Of a DNA stretch of 64,000 nucleotides, positions 60,128 to 64,000 are shown piece after piece. Origin of the DNA: Pseudomonas sp. PA15(2017) (GTDB lineage: Bacteria > Pseudomonadota > Gammaproteobacteria > Pseudomonadales > Pseudomonadaceae); the NCBI RefSeq assembly GCF_001945395.1, contig NZ_MSXV01000059.1:37748-101747 (forward strand), in the 5' to 3' direction. Position numbers and translations under genes: made by a program. How positions within the stretch are numbered: the first letter of the stretch is position 1; the number at the start of each line of letters is the position of its first letter. A model generated the notes under the pieces. It made no database searches, was not told where the DNA came from, and worked only from the letters and a program-made list of their open reading frames with translations.

Positions 60128-60274
60128 ATGCCTACGCCAGTTCCCTTACTTGGTCCTGCGGTGAAGGCTGCGATTCTTACATTTACCATCACCTCGGCAG
60201 CCACCGCCGCGTACCCTAGCGCGATGATGTCAGTTGCTCGGGGAATCATCGATGGTCGTTCAACGCTGAGCTAG
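60128..60274 (+). CDS. 48-aa peptide encoded upstream of a MacAB-like exporter
   Basis: A short ORF, MPTPVPLLGPAVKAAILT through SAATAAYPSAMMSVARG to DGRSTLS. AGGAG lies 8 nt before the ATG, and the stop is 15 nt before the exporter adaptor gene. The N-terminus is Pro-rich and hydrophobic, with no Cys and no standard leader. MacAB-type pumps export peptides and siderophores, so this could be an exported peptide or a small regulatory leader. I do not recognise its family. Confidence 0.55.
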   Translation: MPTPVPLLGPAVKAAILTFTITSAATAAYPSAMMSVARGIIDGRSTLS

Positions 60275-60289
60275 AGATTGATTCTGCGC

Positions 60290-61459
60290 ATGCCGCTTTC
60301 AGTGCATTCCTACCGTCGTCGTTGGTTATTGGTGATTATCCCGTTGTTGCTGGTCGGCCTCGCTGGCTGGTTCAGCGCCTCGTCGACGCTGACTTACGAA
60401 ACCGTGGCAGTCAGCCGCGGCGATGTCGAGGCCACGGTGGTGGCCATCGGCACCCTGCAACCGCGCCATTCGGTGGATGTCGGCGCCCAGGTGTCCGGGC
60501 AGGTGATGCGCTTGCACGTCGAGCCCGGCGAGCAGGTCGAAAGGGGCCAATTGCTTGCCGAGATCGATGCCAGCCTGCACGAAGCCACGGTCGAAGCCGA
60601 CCGTGCTGCACTGGATGGCCTGCGCGCACAATTGCAGGAACAACAGGCGCAGCTGGTGCTGGCTCGTCAGCAACATGATCGACAATTGCACCTATCCAGG
60701 CTGGATGCCACCCGTGAGGAAGATGTGCAGACCGCCGCAGCGAATCACAAGGCTGCCCAAGCCCGGCTCGCCAATTTACGCGCGCAGATCGCCCAGAGCC
60801 AGGCGCTGCTGAAGGGTAACGAGGCGCAACTGAGCTACACCAAGCTCTACGCACCGATCGCCGGCACTGTGCTCGGCATTGACGTGAAAGAGGGGCAAAC
60901 CCTCAATGCCACCTACCAGACGCCCACCGTGCTGCGCATCGCCGACCTGTCGAGCATGACCGGCTGGACCTGGGTCTCCGAAGCCGATATTCGCCGCATC
61001 AAGACCGGCATGCCGCTGTACTTCAACACCTTGGGTGGAGATGAACGACGCTGGTACAGCAAAGTGCGTCAGGTGCTGCCCGCCCCACCGGTGCCAGCTG
61101 GCAGTCAGGGCGAAGCGGCAAGCAGTACCAGCAAGACCGAAAAGGTGGTGCAGTACACGGTGTTGTTCGAAGTAGACAACGCCGATCGCGAGCTGATGCC
61201 GCAGATGACCGCTCAGGTGGTATTCATCACAGCTTCGGTGCAAGGCGTACTGACCGCGCCGCTGGACGCCCTGCTGGGCAAGCCAGGTCAGCACCAGGTG
61301 CGCATCCTGAATAGCGCCGAACGTCCGGAGCTGCGTTCCGTACAGGTCGGCGCACGGAGTCGCCAGGTGGTGGAAATCACCGATGGCCTCGACGAAGGCG
61401 AGCGCCTGGTCACTGACGAAGTACAGGCTGACAGGGGCATGTCGAGGTTCCAGTGGTAA
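60290..61459 (+). CDS. Periplasmic adaptor of MacA/PvdR type
   Basis: A 389-aa membrane-fusion protein. After an N-terminal helix (WLLVIIPLLLVGLAGWF) come the biotinyl-lipoyl halves (VEATVVAIGTLQPRHSVDVGAQVSGQV; APIAGTVLGIDVKEGQTL), a long coiled-coil hairpin (~100-170) and beta-barrel/MP domains. It matches MacA or PvdR, which join the ABC pump to the outer-membrane channel. ATG at 60290 is chosen over TTG at 60278. It overlaps the pump gene by 7 bp. Confidence 0.9.
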   Translation: MPLSVHSYRRRWLLVIIPLLLVGLAGWFSASSTLTYETVAVSRGDVEATVVAIGTLQPRHSVDVGAQVSGQVMRLHVEPGEQVERGQLLAEIDASLHEATVEADRAALDGLRAQLQEQQAQLVLARQQHDRQLHLSRLDATREEDVQTAAANHKAAQARLANLRAQIAQSQALLKGNEAQLSYTKLYAPIAGTVLGIDVKEGQTLNATYQTPTVLRIADLSSMTGWTWVSEADIRRIKTGMPLYFNTLGGDERRWYSKVRQVLPAPPVPAGSQGEAASSTSKTEKVVQYTVLFEVDNADRELMPQMTAQVVFITASVQGVLTAPLDALLGKPGQHQVRILNSAERPELRSVQVGARSRQVVEITDGLDEGERLVTDEVQADRGMSRFQW

Positions 61460-63399
61460 CGGCGCTGATCGAACTGCAAGGCATCCGTCGCACTTACGGT
61501 GGCAATAACGACGCCCCGGCGGTGGACGTGCTGCGCGGCATCGACCTGTCGATTCAGGCCGGCGAGTTCGTGGCCATCGTCGGCACATCCGGTTCCGGCA
61601 AGTCGACCTTGATGAACATCCTCGGCTGCCTGGATCGCCCCAGCGCCGGCACTTACCGTTTCGCTGGCGAAGACGTCGCCGCCTTCGACGACGATCAACT
61701 CGCTTGGTTGCGCCGCGAGGCGTTTGGTTTCGTGTTTCAGGGTTATCACCTGATCGCCACCGAGTCAGCGCGGGAAAACGTGGAGGTACCGGCGATCTAC
61801 GCCGGTATGCCGGCCGAACAGCGTCGCCAGCGCTCCAGCGTGCTGTTGCATCGCCTGGGCCTGGACGGGCGTCTGGATCATCGCCCCAACCAACTGTCCG
61901 GCGGCCAGCAGCAGCGGGTGTCGATTGCCCGGGCGCTGATGAACGGCGGGCGGATCATCCTTGCCGACGAACCCACCGGCGCGCTCGACAGCCGCAGTGG
62001 CAAGGACGTGATGGCACTGCTGCACGAACTGGCCGATGCCGGCCACACCATCGTCTTGATCACCCACGACCGCGACGTGGCCGCTCAGGCACAGCGGGTG
62101 ATCGAGATTCGCGACGGTGAGGTCATTACCGACAGCGGCCACATCGCGCCCAGCAACGCCCTGCCGGCCCCTGACATGCGCCAGGCCGGGCGCGACAGCG
62201 GTGCTTCGTTCTCCAGCGAACTCGGCGAAATGCTGCGTAGCGCCTGGCGTGTGCTGCTGATCCACCGTTTTCGTACCGCGTTGACCCTGCTGGGCATCAT
62301 CATCGGGGTGGCCTCGGTGATCGTCATGCTCGCCGTCGGTGAGGGTGCACGGCAGAAAGTGGTTGGGGAGCTGGGCGTAATGGGTGCCAACGTGATGTAT
62401 ATAGGCAGCGCCGTACCGCGCACCGGCGGCCCCATCGGCGTGCTGACTCTCGATGACTTCGCCGCCATTGGCGAGCTGCACGAAGTGGCCGAGGTGATGC
62501 CCATCCTGCGTGACCCGGCGCTGATCCGTCACGGCCAGGAGGCCCTGCATACCGAAGTGCTCGGGGTCGGCGACAAACTGCCGCAGATTCATCACTGGCC
62601 AGTGGCACGCGGCCGCTTTTTCAGCGCCGCGGAGAACCGCGAAGTCGCCCCGGTTGCAGTGCTCGGCCACGGGGTCTACGAAGCCTTGTTCACGGATGGC
62701 AGTGACCCGCTGGGTACGGTCATCCTGATCAATAGTGCGCCTTTCGAGGTGATCGGCGTAATGAGCGAAAAAGGCAGCGACGCCGGTGGTAATTACCCTG
62801 ACGAACAAATACTGCTGCCACACAGCACCGGGATGGTGCGGGTGTTTCCCAAACTGCGCGACGAGAGCTACGGCGCCATTCAGGTAAAAAGCAGCGACTT
62901 GGTAATTCAGGCGCAGACAGCCATCGAAGAACTGATGCAGGACCGTCATGGCCGCACAGACTTTCGCGTTTACAACTCGGCCGCCAAGCTGCAGGCCGAA
63001 GCCAAGACGAGGCAGAGCATGACCTTGATGCTCGGCCTGATCGCCGCGGTGTCACTGTTGGTTGGCGGCATCGGCGTGATGAACGTGATGCTGATGACCG
63101 TACGCGAGCGCACCCGCGAGATTGGCATCCGCATGGCCACTGGCGCCCGCCAGCGCGACATCATGCGCCAGTTCCTCACCGAATCGGTGTTGATTACCTT
63201 GGTTGGCGGCAGTTTCGGCGTGATCAGCGGCCTGGCATTTGGCACCCTGCTGATTCTCTGGAGTGTGCCACTGGTGTTCTCGCTGTCGGCCATGCTGCTG
63301 GCCTTCGCCTGCTCGATGGGCACAGGTCTGGTGTTCGGCTACCTGCCGGCCAAGACTGCCGCGCGGCTCGACCCAGTGGTGGCACTGGCCGCGCAATGA
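61453..63399 (+). CDS. MacB/PvdT-type ABC exporter
   Basis: A 648-aa fusion of an ABC ATPase (Walker A GTSGSGKST, signature LSGGQQQRVSIAR, Walker B IILADEPTGALD) with a MacB membrane part: helix near 275 (TALTLLGIIIGVASVIVML), a large periplasmic domain (~300-520), and three C-terminal helices (LMLGLIAAVSLLVGGIGVMNVML, VLITLVGGSFGVISGLAFG, VFSLSAMLLAFACSMGTGLVFG). It works as a mechanotransmission pump with the adaptor and OpmQ-like channel. GTG start. Pyoverdine genes are not in the window, so the substrate is open. Confidence 0.93.
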   Translation: MVTALIELQGIRRTYGGNNDAPAVDVLRGIDLSIQAGEFVAIVGTSGSGKSTLMNILGCLDRPSAGTYRFAGEDVAAFDDDQLAWLRREAFGFVFQGYHLIATESARENVEVPAIYAGMPAEQRRQRSSVLLHRLGLDGRLDHRPNQLSGGQQQRVSIARALMNGGRIILADEPTGALDSRSGKDVMALLHELADAGHTIVLITHDRDVAAQAQRVIEIRDGEVITDSGHIAPSNALPAPDMRQAGRDSGASFSSELGEMLRSAWRVLLIHRFRTALTLLGIIIGVASVIVMLAVGEGARQKVVGELGVMGANVMYIGSAVPRTGGPIGVLTLDDFAAIGELHEVAEVMPILRDPALIRHGQEALHTEVLGVGDKLPQIHHWPVARGRFFSAAENREVAPVAVLGHGVYEALFTDGSDPLGTVILINSAPFEVIGVMSEKGSDAGGNYPDEQILLPHSTGMVRVFPKLRDESYGAIQVKSSDLVIQAQTAIEELMQDRHGRTDFRVYNSAAKLQAEAKTRQSMTLMLGLIAAVSLLVGGIGVMNVMLMTVRERTREIGIRMATGARQRDIMRQFLTESVLITLVGGSFGVISGLAFGTLLILWSVPLVFSLSAMLLAFACSMGTGLVFGYLPAKTAARLDPVVALAAQ

Positions 63400-63410
63400 C
63401 AGGATTGTTA

Positions 63411-64000
63411 ATGACCCGCTACCTCATTGGAGCACTGTGCTCAGCCCTGCTGCTGAGCGGATGCAGCCACAACACCGAAAGACCTGACGAGCTGCCGGCC
63501 GTCCCGTCCCAGTGGCGTCATGCACAAGCTGGCGAACCCGTGACGGACACCTGGTGGCGCGGCTTTGCCAGCACTGAACTGGACGCCTTGATCGACGAGG
63601 CATTGCGCAACAACCAGGACCTGGCCGCAGCCGCGGCGCGGCTACGTCAGGCCGAAGCCGCCACCCGAGCCGCCGGTGCCCCACTGCTGCCTCGTCTGGA
63701 TGGCAACCTGAGCGGCAATCGTGAAGGCCGCCTCGGTGGCAACGCCGATAGCAGCGGAAATCGCTACAGCGGTGGTCTCGCCGCCAGTTATGAGGTGGAT
63801 CTGTGGGGGCGTCTGGCGGCTGATTACGACGCCACGCGAGCCGAGCTGGACGCCAGCCGCTTTGACCGCGATGCCCTGCGCCTGAGCCTGACTGCCACCT
63901 TGGTGGAAACCTGGCTGCGCCAGGTCGCCCTCGACGAGCTTCTACGTCTGGCCGATCTCAACCTGAGCAATGCCGAGCGGGTGCTGGCCACGGTGCAGGC
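63411..64000 (+). CDS. NodT/OpmQ-type outer-membrane efflux lipoprotein (partial)
   Basis: The open frame runs off the right edge after 196 codons. A lipoprotein signal (ALCSALLLSGCS) precedes the RND/NodT start (WWRGFASTELDALIDEALRNNQDLAAAAARLRQAEA) and SYEVDLWGRLAADYDATRAEL, typical of OprM-like trimeric channels. It completes the adaptor-pump-channel set, 11 nt after the pump gene. Confidence 0.92.
   Translation, partial: MTRYLIGALCSALLLSGCSHNTERPDELPAVPSQWRHAQAGEPVTDTWWRGFASTELDALIDEALRNNQDLAAAAARLRQAEAATRAAGAPLLPRLDGNLSGNREGRLGGNADSSGNRYSGGLAASYEVDLWGRLAADYDATRAELDASRFDRDALRLSLTATLVETWLRQVALDELLRLADLNLSNAERVLATVQ

Overview
The window is a high-GC chromosome segment from a gamma-proteobacterium, almost certainly a Pseudomonas. 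The evidence is gene content and order: a Pseudomonas-type BraCDEFG transporter, an imuA-imuB-dnaE2 cassette under a LexA box, opgGH, a second Lon protease resembling AsrA, argF followed by an orphan ABC ATPase, and a PvdRT-OpmQ-like exporter. About 9.5 kb in the middle is clearly more AT-rich and foreign.

Layout. (1) 1-700: the 5' part of an IS481-family transposase gene and its outer IS end, then a REP-like repeat. (2) 884-10738, minus strand: an eleven-gene, tightly overlapping zinc-starvation operon (folE2, COG0523 GTPase, cysS, yidD, queD, a small Cys-rich ORF, BASS-family transporter, gamma-carbonic anhydrase, thrS, pyrC, hisI). It lies behind one perfect Zur-type palindrome at 10864-10876. 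Two members, HisI and PyrC, have lost a canonical metal ligand, as expected for low-zinc paralogues. (3) 11353-11895: a RelB/ParD-like antitoxin with a broken toxin gene. (4) 11984-21543: an integrative mobilizable element in the 3' end of tRNA-Ser(CGA), bounded by 20-bp identical direct repeats. It carries an integrase, a MobV-like relaxase with a candidate oriT, an M.PvuII-like methyltransferase divergent from an HTH gene and a PD-(D/E)XK-like nuclease, a candidate structured RNA, two unknown envelope genes, an XRE regulator and an AlpA-like excisionase preceded by a 10-bp-phased repeat array. The element has separated the tRNA gene from its own terminator.

(5) 21867-27022: SOS mutagenesis cassette imuA-imuB-dnaE2. 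(6) 27047-27860: tandem REP units and a duplicated 3' fragment of the neighbouring GNAT gene. (7) 27884-33622: elaA, then a four-gene envelope cluster (cupredoxin-like protein, CACHE/HAMP/GGDEF-EAL phosphodiesterase, DUF3034 protein, lipoprotein truncated globin) and an AraC regulator. (8) 33753-36196: second Lon protease behind a sigma32-type promoter. (9) 36268-37604: an MFS gene broken by a single-base frameshift. (10) 37873-43387: acyltransferase-opgG-opgH, osmoregulated periplasmic glucan synthesis. (11) 43370-45302: sugar-acid isomerase and two DUF proteins. (12) 45494-50478: braCDEFG branched-chain amino acid uptake, with an attenuator-like terminator between braC and braD. (13) 50740-53399: small membrane peptide, a pseudouridine-synthase homologue lacking its catalytic Asp, DUF1456, trmO, grxD. 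(14) 53501-59540: molybdopterin oxidoreductase, argF, ABC ATPase, PhzF-like protein, periplasmic binding protein. (15) 60128-64000: a 48-codon peptide gene directly upstream of a MacAB/PvdRT-like exporter and its outer-membrane factor, which runs off the window.

All functions are inferred from sequence motifs and remembered family features; no database search was run.
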